Origin: Hyaloperonospora brassicae
Taxonomy: Eukaryota > Oomycota > Peronosporomycetes > Peronosporales > Peronosporaceae
Assembly (NCBI GenBank): GCA_947650285.1
Contig: CANTFL010001256.1
Location: 248,001-312,000 of the forward strand
DNA length: 64,000 bases
Reading direction: 5' to 3'
Each line of letters starts with the position of its first letter. The stretch's first letter is position 1. Made by a program: the position numbers and the translations under genes. Shown here in pieces: positions 32,501 to 46,330 of this stretch. The notes beneath the pieces are model-generated. The model had not been told where the DNA came from. It searched no databases and saw only the letters and a program-made list of their open reading frames with translations.

Positions 32501-34054
32501 GTGCCCTGTTATGTCTTTCAGAATACCATTTGAGGTAACGTTTGCGTTTATGCTTCAGCTATCATGAATCGGTGTCCAAATACTTGCTCCGTAGTGTTTT
32601 TGTCAAATACAAGTATGTTGTCTACCTCGATTGAATATATACCTCAGGTAACTGAACTTGTATCCGACATATACTAACTACGCATCAGCACTTTCACGCC
32701 GAAATATCACATTGGGTATGTCCAACACCGAATATACGTACCATATACAATCGAGTATATAAAGTGGTCCCATATGCCAATACTGAAGAAAATCAATAGT
32801 GCATGTATCGGTTTACAAATATTGTTCTTGAATAGCAGATGTTAGTACCAGCTTTTTAGATATTGTACCCAGTACCATTTTTGACACGAAGCAAACCAGT
32901 ATATGCGCGTTGTCGATTCGTAAACATTCCACAAAAATGTTTTGGCATCAGTTCTATATGTATGATCATATAGTATCCCTGATATATTCGTCACTGCTGT
33001 TCGGATCAACCACGAGAGGGCCTTGTTCAAGTGTGCGGTCGAAAAGGTGCGACAGATAGGGTAGAACTAATTGTAGGGAACTTAAGTGCCTTTCAGCGCT
33101 ATGATGCGGACACTTGCATAGTCCTTTGTGCGATATATTCTCGGTATGGTGTACGGGATACATTAGTAGAATTTGAGGCTGTCGTATCAGTAAAAGATGA
33201 AATGTGCACTAGTTCACCTTCATTCTAAGGAAGTACGGTGCAAACTAAACCAATTGACCTTTGGTCAGGCAAAATAGTATAGTTGCCACTAGGACGGCCA
33301 CTGAACCGTTAAAAGCAATTCAACATTTTTCCGATCACCGGTGAATCAGGTCTGACAAAAGACAGATATCCGACTTAGCAAAATCTGATCTTGTGATCGT
33401 CAATTAGCTTAGCGACCTGGAAAGGGGGGGGTTGGCATGACGATTACAAATGCTTGGCTTGTGTAAAGGTGTAATCTTTTTGTCGCATAGTATCATCATT
33501 TTGTCAAACCTCAATGATATTTTTATCACAAGCGAGGTACAGATTTGGGTATAGTAGGGGTCTGGCGAGGGCATATTGATCGATCCCTTTTTCTTGACGT
33601 TTTTACTGCAGTGCATAATAAACGTCTTCCTTTACACAGACGTACGTCAGTTGTTGTTAGCAGAACATGTTTGGTCTTCCTAAATCATACGAATCACATG
33701 TCTAGAGTAGATACAAAAACGTTGCATAGCTGTCAAGATGAATATATAGTTCAAGCCTTCGTTGTATCAATTGAAAGTAGCAATGTAAACAAGGACTGAC
33801 AATAGGACGACGAGCAACGCAATTAATCATGAAGTTTTGTGTGACTGCAAGACGTAAGAAGTTCAATTTTGGTGGATTCAATATATCACAATTGACACTA
33901 TGGCAGATCGAGGATCGACCTTAGCGATGCCGGTCTTGATCTAAGCAGTTGTAGCTGGAAGGTATAGATCGTTTTCGATTTGTTGTGCGAATATACCTCT
34001 GTGAAACTCAAGACCTAAAACAAATGAAAACAGACGAGAAGTATCAAAAGGCCT

Positions 34055-34470
34055 TTACAACGGGCTACACCATACCAATGATACGTACAAGAGGTGGCGA
34101 AAGTTTGAGAAGCCACACAACGGATCGAAGCACTCTCTTTGACAATCCTTAAGTGCGAGAATCTTGGAGGACGCTAGAAGATTACGCGATCTTCTGAAAG
34201 CGACTTCTTCGCGCTTCAGACTGTCCGAAACCCTCGATATAGAGATGTAGCGCTCATCTACAACTCTGATGCAGTTGAAATCGACATACGTCCGACGCAC
34301 CGCTCCCATAATTCTCAGAGTGACATGACTTTCGTCTGCGATGATCACAGAGACAATCTTGTTATAATTCGTGTACTTATACTCTTCGTGTTGTGTGGCC
34401 ATGTACGCCGTCGTATCAATGCAGTTTACCAATACTGCGTATCGACCTTATTTTGCAGCACATTATGCGT
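34055..34470 (-). pseudogene. Copia retrotransposon protease fragment, decayed
   Basis: A minus-strand frame of 125 aa resembles the Copia retropepsin region. It has IADESHV in the place of the usual IADGS strand, a following GAV, and DERYISISRVSDSLKREEVAF aligned with the usual motif that announces 'RNLISVSRL'. The active-site DSGA is not intact (ID-TTAYM). No flanking integrase or reverse transcriptase was seen, so it is an isolated relic. Call based on pattern memory; moderate to low certainty. Confidence 0.3.
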
Positions 34471-37400
34471 CTTCGTCGGGTCATGTTTGTACTCAGCCAT
34501 CATTACTTTGTGGCAGAACTAGAATCATGCAAAGCAATCGAGGCGCAAGCCACCTCCCTTATATAGGGTACTCATCTAAATTCTTTGCCGCCGTAAAATC
34601 AATAAATAAATTTCGAATGATATCGTTCGCGATAAATTGAAATGCGCAATTGGCACCTTCCATTATATTGAGGTACTTATGCTCTTGTAGTATCGTTTGA
34701 TGGCAGTACTAGACGCTAATATCGACTCGAAAGATTCGGGCAAAGCTGGTGGATACATGGACCTTCGAAAAGTTTCGAGATGCGTCAATGTCGTGTGATA
34801 GGTTCTCGATAGCTAGAGGTATGGATGTTCTCACCTGAATATTGACCATCCACGAACAAGGCCCCAGCGGGGTCCGAAATGCTTCAGTTGCGCGTTTTAA
34901 TGCAATGCGTCTATCTTACTCTGACGTTTACCAACTGATAGCTTCTTCTTCACTTCAATCAATGTGACGTCTCGTTGCTGTCTATAATCGATCAGATCAG
35001 CTGGAATAAGTCAGAAATTGCTCAGAAAGATGCGTTACGGGCTGGCTTGTCTCGTCAAACGCCACTCATCATTTGTAGGATCGTCATTCGTTGTTGAAGC
35101 AATCAAAGTGCGTGATTTTTGTGACGCTTTCTTCGTTAACAAAATACATATGCAGAAGTCGGTTTGTATTACATGATATTGCGTTGTCGCCTCGTTGAAG
35201 AAGCGTACAGCGTGCTCCCTTTCACGATGACTAGCTTCGTCGATGGTGTTGTTGTAAGATCGTCCATCGCCTCTCATGAGGGAGATATCTCTTATACCCT
35301 CATGTCTCACAGCAGCCACGCCTCTGTGGTATTTGACGGATCCATCACTAGAATCGTTTGTCCTGTCAGTCCCTTCTATACAATGTCCTTTGCATGGAAA
35401 AGAGCATGTAACCGTATTTGTCGTTTAGTGAAGAGCTGCGCTTTACTGTTCCGCCATGATGGCGCATACTACTCTTTTGAGGCTGTCGACCTATCGGTAT
35501 GATGCAGAATCGACATAGTTGACAACCGAGTAATGTAATTAGGTCCTTAGCTTACACGAATCTTTTGTGCCACCTCCTATCGTTGTATCGTTGTATCCTT
35601 GTCGATGCTCTGCCCATCCTTGTATGCAAGTCCTAAGAGGAAGCTGGCATTCTTAATAGTATAGCTGTACTCTGTCGGGCCACATTCTTAGCGTCCAGAG
35701 TTGTATGCGTCGGCAACGTCTACTTAACAATATGTTGATGATAAATGGTGGACACAGTATGACCGGTCTTTTTGGCGTCCCCTTCACTAAGCTCAACCTC
35801 ATGATACCAACAGAAACACTTTTTAGTATGCCATGTATATGTGTTCGGGCGAATGAGATTATCGAGCATTCCACACATATTGGACAGTGCAATGGCATAC
35901 TGCCACGAAACAGAATATCATTGCATTCTGATGTAAAGCACGCTATATTCCGACAAGCGTACAAGAAGGTATATACGACACTTCGATGCCGATTGACACA
36001 GCAAGAGCCATTGCTTTCGAAGCGAGAGAATGTCGCGTTGTCGTTTGATCATAGCAAGGAAGTTTTTGATACATAACAGCGTCTTTAGATACATTCAATG
36101 TAACGAACTATACGAATGGCACGTATGGCACTAATGGTCAGAACTGCACGTACGACACGTATGACACGAATGTAGCATTGCGTCGATCGATGCGTCATGA
36201 CTGCCGCTTACACGAGAACGAGAATGTGGTAGCTAGCTCACACCTGTGGCTATGTGTACTACCGTATCCTATGATATACAGCAATCGTCAAATTGCACCC
36301 GATGTATGCGGTCGTTGACTGAAAGCTTTCTACGTGAGATCACACGTGCAATCACGACTAGATATGTGAAAAAATACTTCGGCTTGAACGAAGGGCACTG
36401 CAGATCGTTACGACAGTGATATGGTTACAATGATTGTACTCCTTGAATGCGTCACAATTTCTGTACGACGCCGGGCGAACTCGTGCAGATCTAACAGGAC
36501 CTAGATTGCAAGCAGTGAGATATTCTTCGCTCGCTGCATGGGTCTGTGGATTGACTTTGAAGCGCCCCAACGAATGATATAGTGTCACATTGAAGTATTC
36601 TTCAGGGCTTTCTGCAGAGGACAGGTGTACATAAAGCTTAGTAATGTATAGTAGACCTGTTTAATCTACTATGAGTTGCCAAACTCCGTCCTCCTGTTTG
36701 AATGTGGATGGCCACATCGCTCACTCGTGCACCGGATCATGTGCCTTGAATGCTTCTTTCTGCTGTTTACGTTGAAGCAAGTCACAACAACAGGGATAGA
36801 GAGGTAGTGATGTGTACCATAAGTCCACGATCAGATTGCAAGCATCGTCATCAGCTTTTGACAGTGAGCTGTAGCACACAGTCTTGCCCTGCTCGCATGT
36901 TTACTTCAGTCGGCCCATATTGAAACAAAAAGGGCACATGTATCGTGTTCTCTGGAGTGGATCGATTATGCTGTTCTGTTCCGGTAAATAGTACGTGATG
37001 GCGTAGTCGACTTGAGACGTGGTGGAGAGCATGTTCGAATTCCGAAGAGCAAATGATTGCCGGGCAACTTGCATAAGTACCAAGAACCAATGACATGCTT
37101 GATAGCTTTTTGTCGAGCAAACGCTGACCCCATGTATGTGCCGATATCGATATAAGCGGAATTTTATTCGGCTGTTTGAAGAAACGTCGACAAGGACCAT
37201 TGGAACTTTGTGCGGATGTCCATGTTCTCGAGGCAAGTTTGTACGATGATCTCGTCACTACGAGATAGAACTTCAGATATTGGTAAGATTTTCGTCTGTT
37301 GCGGTCAAGAGAGAAGTGTTGAGTTCGAGCGTCTCTACCGCGCCATAGCTTTCTGTCCAGAAGAATACTTGTGACTGACTGTTGCTACATTACGAAGTGC

Positions 37401-40400
37401 TCGTGTGTTATAACTAATGTGAGGACCAAACGCTGTTTTCGGCAGCGTTCTCATCCTGAAAAGCATCATATTTTGCAAGATACGACGGTTTCCAGGAAAA
37501 AGACACTTCGAAAGCTGCTTTTGCCGCATCCACACACCAAATCCGACAGCATGCAGGCAGGGTCCGTGGTCAACAATATCGAAACGAAAGTCACCTCGCG
37601 CACAAACTCGCAATGCATCAAAGCACGCAGTCGATCCGGCTTTTTGCATGCAATGTGTATGTGATGCTGCACACTTATACGCCTATACATTTCATCAACG
37701 TTCCTTGACATACCACGAACGACTTTCGTTTTGCAGGTTCATGCGGTATAGATCTGTAAGTGCTGGTAGCGTTCACTTCCAGATATCGTTTCATGATAGC
37801 AATGCGCTCTTGTATGTATTTTCTTTTGCGTCGTTTAATCAAACGCTTGATAGACAAGCATCCAACAGCCTTTTATATTTGCCAATTTGTATTCGCAGCA
37901 TGGGGACCGCAAGGAACATAGCAATCGTCGCCTTATTTTCCTTCTAAATAATGTACAGATTAGTAGCCAATATTTTAGGCTGTCTAGTCTGGTCAATACA
38001 TAACTCTCGAGCCCATGTCGAATAAAATGGGCACTTTTTCTAAAGCGCGGAGTCCTCCACGTTTATATTTAATTCGTGAAATAACCCGTTTCTATCCGGT
38101 TTTCATATGCTAGGCTGGAGATGTTTGGGTGTAGATTGCCAATGCCTTTGATAGTGTCTTTTGGGGCGCTATCAACCTCAGAATTATGCGCTTCGGATTC
38201 GGCCAAGTCTTTTAGATCTGTTTGTGGGTCCTGGACTTTGGTACTCTTATATCTTCATTATTCAAGGGCAGGGACTTGGCTCAGTTCAAGGTGAAAGCAG
38301 AAGCTTGTTACATTGCTTTACGGTCGTCGGTATCATGTGCTCTTTATTGAGCCCTTCAATGAATTCTACGCGTGTCCACCTTCATATTAACGGACTTCGC
38401 AACAAGTCTGATCATAGTCGGTTATCACTTTGAAGATGATTGTACCGATGCTCTGCCTCCGCCACACTAAGTCATGTCTCGGGTATGTGTGAACGAGCTA
38501 TATTAAGAGAGATCCATTTAGGTTTTATACCACTAAAACGGTAGTGCTGCCACTTCAGTCGTGCGTAATGTATTTCGAGACTCTTAGACTATAAATGAGA
38601 CAATTGGGCATTGACATTGTGTTCAATTTGGGCGAACATCGAGATAAGTATGATATATAATGATCTTTAACTACTGCTGATCGACTTCAATATTTGCTTG
38701 CTGATATGCGGGCGCGGTGATTGCGTAGTATCACTGTGGACGCATACTTGTCGTCAAGTGATGAAGCTCTGGCATACTTCTTTGGCCATCAATCTGCCTA
38801 TGTTGTGGTCTTCTCCCAGCCTCTGCAGCATTCCACGACTATGTCCTAAGCTCTAATCAACGAGCTTGTCGCTAGCTTTATTCTGAGTCCATGTTTTTAT
38901 TGCAATGTCAAAAGACGAATGGTTTCTTTCTCTAGAAAATTGAGGCTTTTGCCTTGATCGCGTTCGCATCATGATCGACAGCACATAGTTCTCATGATGT
39001 GATAGGCCATTTTGGCGTACATGAACCATTTTTTGATTCCTGCCCGCCAAGCTAAAAACCTCAGCATAAGATGCAATGCGACTTTTGGATCTACTATTTG
39101 CTCTTGGGAGAGGTCCTGTATTGTGGTGGATCTCATTACGTCGATTGCGGCCCATACATCCCCAAATTAGACAAGCCTCACGGCAATGATAGGCGTCTAC
39201 TGGCAGTAAGTTTCCTTCGAGTATAAAACTCGTCTTCGACCAGACAGTCCGCACTACTTCCAAGTTTGGCAAGATAAATGCAATGATGCTTAACAAAACT
39301 GACATTATGTAAGTGCAAATGTGCTACCCCTGACTAGAGAATCTTGGCTGAGAAGGAGTTCGATGCATTTGGTTAGTTAAGGAATATTGCGATATATTGA
39401 ATTGTGTCGGTCTATTGACACTTCGATAACGGGGATACGCTTTACATGCTTCTTTGCTTCTCAAGCCCGGGTCGAAAGTCAAATTGAGACTCGTTTCTTT
39501 TTTAACGCGTGTTTATAGAATTTAAAGACCCTTACGACTTTACCGTATCGTTCCTATCATAACGCCATTACTAGCTGCATTGCGATGTCCACGCGTTGGA
39601 TGATCTAAATGTGGCTGTGGGTCAGTTTACGTATCGTCGTAGCTGCCAACTAAGTACTACTTTCGCTCCATTTGAAAATTGATAGGGTTCATACGGCGAC
39701 GATGTGTGGTCGCTTTCACTTAACTATAACTTGTTGTTCAGGATAGAGCACGTCCGTATTGCTGGGATCTCGATTACAGCATCATTTAAGTGCAGACACC
39801 CTTTCATTTTGGGCGTGATTATTAAAGACTGCGCGCCAACCATTATTGTAATGTACATTTGCGGTTTAAATCTGCTCTACTTGTCTAAACATCAAGCACT
39901 ACTGTTTTACTCGCCTCTTCGACAGGCCCTGATACGGCTCCGAACCTATAACGAACATGGATGTATCCATTTCTCACAGCGAAAACCTTTTTGTGGTGAT
40001 TAAACTGCTCGGTCACCTTTCGCTATCTTTGGATGCACCAGAACGTCCTAGCATTGGACCGCGTTGCGGAAAACCATCTCAATGCTCGATCATAAACCCT
40101 CGATCTTGTTGCTCTCGAAGCGAAGTGGGTTTCCACGACTTAGAAACTTACATTTTTTGAAAACGACACACTTCACTTTCGGCTCGGCAACTCCATCGGG
40201 TTTGGCCTTCTGATCTCCGTACAAAACTGGTAGAAAAACACTGATCGAAGAGATGAGGCACACAACCGTATAAACTGATCCTGTTTGCTCTGCTTTTTGA
40301 TCTAAAATTTACCCGTTCTTTCTTTTGCCGAATAAGGTAATGCGCTCAACCCTTAGTCTATCCTTGCAGGTACTCTTTGATTGTTCTAAACCATCATCAC

Positions 40401-41804
40401 CTTTATCGAGACTGTTTTATATGAGAGCGGTATGGGTATAGATGATACGACTTACACAACCATTCCCCTTGTAATCTCCAGCCTTAGTCTTTGTTGTACA
40501 CCTTTGCGATTTCGCCTTTCGATTTGCGTCTTTCGTGTTTGGTCATAGATATGTTTGATCGTAAATTTGGACCCATAATCATGCTGTATTGCTATCGCTA
40601 CTTTTTGTTCTCACGGCTTGCATCAATTCTTATCACTCATTGCTAAGTCAATAATTAGCGAATCAGTTACTTTCAAATTTACACAATAATGATGCCTTCG
40701 AATACTACCGTAAGATCACTATTACTGACCCGTGGCTGATTATATTAAATTGTGATCTACGTGCTAGATTATAAGGCGGACACTCTTTTTCGTTCTATGT
40801 AAAAGTTATCGCCACACTACTGTGCACGAAAGTGATCGATGAAAAGCCTTCAAGTTTCCGATTATGTACATTTATAATCGCCTCGTAACTTCGCGTGCTG
40901 ATAGAGAAGACAAAAACCACGGTAACAATGTGCACTGGTAGTTGATGTCCGTTGCATCACATAGGCCCTTTTGAAAAAAGAATGCAAAGTGCAACGCAAT
41001 ACTATGGAGAATACATGGTGTACTTATACCATAATCACGATCTCAATGGGGTGATCACTATCGATCATTGACCTTGAATTTGGTGCATGTGTGCATTTAG
41101 TAGTTGATTATGTTGAGTATACTTACTGTACTGAGTATATATGGAAGGAAGATTTCGGTTGAAAGCAATGTTCGGTACTGCTACACTTGTATATTGGTGC
41201 AGTCGGACGATATAGGCTACTGTATCATCACACTGAACCACCACTCGTTGTAATACACCCACAAAAGGTTGTGAGCCGGTAACGTTTCGTAGATCTTAGT
41301 TTGATATATGAAAAGTAAAACAAAAGGGGTGTATTTTAGTCCGCTAAACGATAGAATCGATCCAGCTCTGCTGCTTCCATTCTACCAATAGCGGTTGCTT
41401 TGTAGGCTTAACTTTCTCTACTCGTGCCGTATACATGATGTTTCGGAGTACTTTCGTGTTGAAATTCGAGCTTCACGATCAGGTAGGTAGATACCAAGAA
41501 ATGGAAACGAATGTCTTTACCGCTTACCGTGATTACGCATAACATCTGTGCAGGTTTTTATACATGATTTATCCTGCGGCGCGAAAACTGTTAGCAAATC
41601 AGGAGATATTGACACTTATACCTCTCTCTCGTTCAAATATTATCGTGGGGACAATATTTACACTGATGTAGAAGATGCTGACGTTAGGTGATGCGTTGTG
41701 CGTATGCACTGAAAGATAGGCTTATATGCAGGGGTTCCGTATGTGCAATAATGTGTGCCAATCTGGTACGCCACTCACAGGTGTGTTGTGCGTCCCATAT
41801 GTCA
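34471..41804. other. AT-rich stretch without recognised gene
   Basis: Only short broken frames occur, for example 35705-36076 (+), 36851-37258 (-) and 39704-40003 (+). None has domain or secretion features I can name. The base composition and stop density suggest old transposon-derived DNA. Confidence 0.5.
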
Positions 41805-41807
41805 TTC

Positions 41808-42071
41808 ACGCTCGTAGCTCAACCGGCTTGGTGTGACAGCACCATCCTAGAGGTCACCAGTTCAATATCCGGTCTGAGCATAAGAGAAAGTTAAGTCTCC
41901 GGGTCCTGGTGTATAGGGATCACTAGCATTGCGTGCCAGCAGTGACTCCCCCACTTTTGGAATGATCAAACCATCAGAGAGACAAGAAGGACGTCGCTGC
42001 TCCAACCGTCGGAAATACAGAATGAGTGGACAGCAGAGTTGAAGCGCACACAGTGGGAGAATAATAAACAT
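41808..42071 (+). mobile_element. tRNA-derived SINE
   Basis: The head (41808-41880) has an RNA polymerase III A box TAGCTCAACCGG at 41815-41826 and a B box AGTTCAATATCC at 41859-41870, at tRNA-like spacing, with GCTC at the 5' side able to pair with GAGC at the 3' end like an acceptor stem. The cloverleaf is not good enough for a working tRNA. The body (about 41881-42071) is not tRNA-like, and part of it recurs in opposite orientation near 29.5 kb. tRNA-headed SINEs are known in Phytophthora infestans. The 3' boundary is approximate. Confidence 0.5.
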
Positions 42072-42329
42072 GTGAATACATCACTTTTCTGTTGCTGCTT
42101 CACCATTCAGTACCATCAATTTCCTACACATTGTTTACGAAGGCAGCATTTAGGGCCATGAAGCAGCTTCGGGTAAGGTTTCTAATCGCGCTGTGACAAC
42201 AATCTATGTGCGACGTAGCTATCGGTAATGTTCGACGTGTTGAATTTATCAATGACGACTCAAAAATATGTTATTCTCTACCAGATAATCGATCGTCGAG
42301 ATAACAAATTTAGTAGACTCAAACGTGGC

Positions 42330-42420
42330 AGAATAGATAGCAAATCAAGGACCTATGTACGGACACTTTCGATTCTACATTTGTGTGTTCAACTGCCTTT
42401 TCTTTTGGTTGTGATGTCAA
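42330..42420 (+). repeat. Possible remnant of Copia 5' LTR
   Basis: CTTTCGATTCTACATTTGTG and the following TTCAACTGCCTTTTCTTT resemble CTTTCATGCTACAGTCAACT and CTCAACTGCCTTTTCTTT near 47088-47127. The two copies flank the decayed Copia element at about 4.7 kb spacing, as long terminal repeats would. Only short similarity is visible, so this is tentative. Confidence 0.25.
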
Positions 42421-42729
42421 TCCCTGTTTGCTTAGATGCAGGCTCCGACTATGCATTCGCCGCGGACGCCGCCTCAGCACTAAAAACCGCATCAACAAGT
42501 CACACGGGGCCAACTTGCACACACGGAAGTCCTAGATGCAATGATGTTGGAGATACGTGACCTGTGAAAAGTGGAAAGTGAATATGTCGAGCTGTAAAAC
42601 TGCACATATACGACGTAACCATCGACTTATAAGAGAAAGTATCGCATGGCGATAGAGGTGATCTCTCTCGCGATGAAGAAACCTCAGATTTTGCTATTTC
42701 GATTGGCGACAGACGAGGTTGTCGAATGG

Positions 42730-45700
42730 CACTCACGTTTAGAAGGGTATTCTGAGAAGAAGTGCGTAGAAAACACGATATTTCTCCATCGACGCTTTTT
42801 CAAGACGATTGTGCACGAAGGGTGAGATCCGCTGGAGAACATCAACAAGCTCAAGAACGTGGCAGATCAGCTCGACGCGTTCGGTGCTCCGGTCGGCGGC
42901 GATGGTATGACGCTTACCTCTCTCGTTGATCCGAGCGAATCGTACGAGTTTCTTATTATGGCGGTGGAGTCACGTGCAGATTTGCTGTCATGGGAACTCG
43001 CATCTCCAGGCTAATGCATGACGATATGTAGCGCAAGGTCAAATTGAAGACGTCGATGGACCCGCGCATGGTCAATGTCAATCGTTCATGACAAACAAAC
43101 ACAACAAGCACCAAAGAAGGCGGCATGGGCAAACGCCTTTTAGGTGTAATTATTGTGGCGAGCGAGGGCATTAGATAGATAAGTCTCCGATGAGGACATG
43201 TAAAATGCGGAGAGGTAGAGGCCGCAACATGCAAACGTCAAGCAGGTTAGACGATTATGGCTACTATCTGATTTCGGCTAGTGAATTAAATGCGTAGCCG
43301 CGCGAAGCGTGGTTGGTCTACCCGGGTGCTACTAAGCGTTTGAAGTTCTAGAGAAACTACATGAAGAATAGCAAGAGAATTTCACCGGTGTCGCGCTCCG
43401 CGCGGATCGAAGACGTGGTGCAGATCGTAGGAACAGGTGACATTGTTATGTTATTGAAGATATAGCAAGGCGTTAAGTAGAGTATACTTACTAACTTGGG
43501 GCACATCTGCTAATCGACGTGCATCCTTTCACTTCGTGGGTGCTCACAAAAGACGTTAGCTCAGTCACGGTCGAGATTGGCAAGTGTTCGCATAAGAAAA
43601 GAATGCGAAGAGGCGGCTAGATGCCCGTTTGTCGCGTTGTGCATGACCTCGCTCCGTTAGAATAGACATATGGGCACTCTCGACGAGCTGCAAAAGGGAA
43701 AGAACGATGTACTTCTGGCAACTTCGACTTAATCGAATTGGCCTTGGCGCTCTCGATGCTGTTGTCGAGAAAGGAATGGAAATGGCATCAACATGACGTC
43801 AGCGAAGCAGTGGAGCGTGTGAAGGTAGTGCGCTCGGTAAGCAGAGGCGATTGATATTGATCCCAAAGTATCCACTGCGTGCGTAGAAGTTGCTAGAGGT
43901 CATACACAGTGACGCCTGTGGTCCTATGTAGACACCCAAGATCGACGGAGGCATACATTCTGTCTCGTACGTTAACAAATTTTCAAATTTGTGTGTGGTA
44001 TTTGCTGAAAAAAGACCTGAAGTGGCAGCCAAAGTCGACGACTTCGTTGCGTTTGCTAATACCCAACCCGGAAACCGCGTCGAGCTAGTTCGTAGTGGCA
44101 ACGGCGAGGAGTACAAGATGCGCGATGTGTTCGAGCTGTACTGCGAGCATGGCATTTTGCAAAAATTCACGCCTCCGCACGTATGCCCGCTTAATCATGA
44201 AATCTCGCAAAAGATCATGAAATCTCGCAAAAATTCACGCCTTCTTAAGCATCTCAGCTCAATGAGGATTGACGAAGCAGATGGATATAACTCTGGTGAA
44301 ATTGCGCTTGCCGCATGCTAAGACATTGCCGTGTGTTCCCAAGGTGTATTGAGGCGAAGCTGTTCTGACGGCCACGTTTCTCTACAGCCGCTGTCCACAA
44401 GCTAAGATTAGCTTTCATGTCACGTCTGGACGGGCAAGAAACCACTGAATTCAATTCACAAGGTTTTTGATTGCCACGCATATGCGACGTTCCCGAAGCA
44501 GGGGCGCAAAAGTTCGATGTGCAGGCAATGCATTGCCTTTTCGTTGGCCACTTTGAGCACGAGAAAGCGTATCTGCTCCTGTAGATATAGAGTGGTATCG
44601 TACTGGTGAGATGCAACGCAGGGTAAATGTAACATATATATGCAATCGAACATGTCAAAGAAAAGGAAAGGCAACGATTGTGGAAGACTATGGAGATAAC
44701 CGCGAACCAAGAAGTGCCATTCGGACGAAAGGGTGAAGAAGAAGAGAACAATACACGAAACTGATGCATATGGATGGAGCTCTAAGGTAAGCGACACCTA
44801 CTAAATTTGTCTCTGGACTGTGTGGTGAGGATTCCGATTCTTGAGCGGCAGAAAGGCTGGCGAATATAGCTAAGAGACTTGTCAGCATTCGCGGAAACAG
44901 AAGACGAATTCAGGACAGCCTTCGTCGTTGATCTCGTGTGAGAAATGGCGACAACGGTCAACGCGGCGATGTATTCCAGAAGGCTGGAAAGTGGAAAGAA
45001 GCGTGCGACTAAAAAAGATCGACGCTCCCAGTACGAACACGACATATCAGCTAGTATTATTGTTCACGGGGTCGGAAGGCGTTTGGCTGCAGACGTATAA
45101 TTCTTGTCAATGAATATCAAGACGAGGATATTGAGCGGGTCAGGTAAGTCTCGCGGCCAAGGCATTTTCGTGCTGGTACGTTGTACGGACTCAAGCAATC
45201 GACGCGGATAGGGAACAAGACTATGGACGAGCTCATGCTCATATTGGGTTGAAAGAGTCCGATTTCTGCCACTGTATCGACCTCAAACGCAGTCATCAGT
45301 GCATGATCTGTGTTGCACTCTACGTCCATGATCTGATCATTGCCAGTAGCAGTAAAAAGGTGCTCACTGAGGTCAAGTGCGCATTATGTGAACGATTCGA
45401 GATGCCGGAGATTGGCCAACCCAGATACATTCTTGGGATGTAGATATACAAGGAAGACGCATGTGCCTGAGTGTCGATGCGGCAGACTAATTTCATCGAA
45501 GAAAATCGAGAGGTTTTCGGCATGTTAAATAGTTTCATAGTCAAGTCGCCAAAGCCCCATGGCTCAAGCTGACTAAGATCATGTGTGACTAAAGCATGAA
45601 GAGACGATCGTGAACATGCCCTACCGGAGCGGAGAGGATAAATCATGTGTCTCATTGAGGGTACCAACACTGACCTCTCAGCTGCAGTCGAAGTGCTCAT

Positions 45701-46330
45701 CCTTTTGATACGACCCATGTCCAACACACCGGCATGCACTCAAGAAGGTCTTTCAGTGTATTCAAGGCACAAAGACACACAGCATCGAGTTCCAAGCAAG
45801 TGGCGATTCCAGCATCCACGTTTTTCGGACGCAGACTACGTTGGTGACACTGAATTCAGGCAAAGCACAAGCGGATACGCTTCAATGATGAACGGCGAAC
45901 TTCGAACGTAACAGTTAGAGATGCACGAAATAATGGAAGGTGACGCTATCATCCACAAAGGCAGAGTACATGACACTATCGGATCCGACACAAGAAGCTG
46001 TACAAGCCAAGGCGTTCCTGTGCGAGCTTGGTCAGATGACAAGCGACCAAGAAGTCGAGATCTAAGAGATTAATCAAGGGTTTATTGCGCTGGCTGAGAA
46101 ACCCAAATAGCACCAGCATACGAAGCATATCACATCAACATTCGCTGCCACTTTGTGCGTGATAGGGTTGCTGACGGGAAAGCGATACTGGTATACTGCT
46201 CGACCAAGGACATGGAGGCAAATATGATAACCAAGACTGGCACTGCCGTGAAGTTTGAACATCATCGTGACGTGCTAGATTTTAGGGCACCAAGTGCTGC
46301 CAAGACGAGAGGAAGTATTGCCAACGAAGC
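42730..46330 (+). mobile_element. Nearly complete but decayed Ty1/Copia retrotransposon
   Basis: Reading across many stops and frameshifts, the domains occur in Copia order. Gag is at about 42740-43010 (ENTIFLHRRFF, INKLKNVADQLDAFGAP, then a SESYEFLI block). A zinc knuckle at 43145-43186 reads CNYCGERGH then stop, with the last Cys replaced by Ser. The protease at about 43305-43480 has WLVYPGAT where WLVDSGAT is expected. The integrase is at about 43960-44230 (ELVRSGNGEEYK, HGILQKFTPPH). The reverse transcriptase is at about 45170-45445 (LYGLKQSTR, MDELMLILG, ALYVHDLIIASSSK). RNase H is at about 45640-46300, including a KAILVYCSTKDMEAN tail. In the reverse transcriptase the YVDD box is YVHD. 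The element cannot be active. Long terminal repeats are not resolved. Confidence 0.85.

Larger units (their letters stand above)
28065..33999. other. AT-rich gene-poor stretch
   Basis: No gene is supported. The sequence is AT-rich with stops in all frames. It contains an inverted-repeat element (28582-28811), a hairpin and SINE-like fragment (29490-29575), and otherwise unrecognised sequence, presumably decayed transposon DNA. Confidence 0.55.

Noticed and set aside
41808..41880. A functional tRNA gene
   Set aside because: A and B boxes are good, but the full cloverleaf and anticodon loop do not form well, and the sequence continues into a SINE body.
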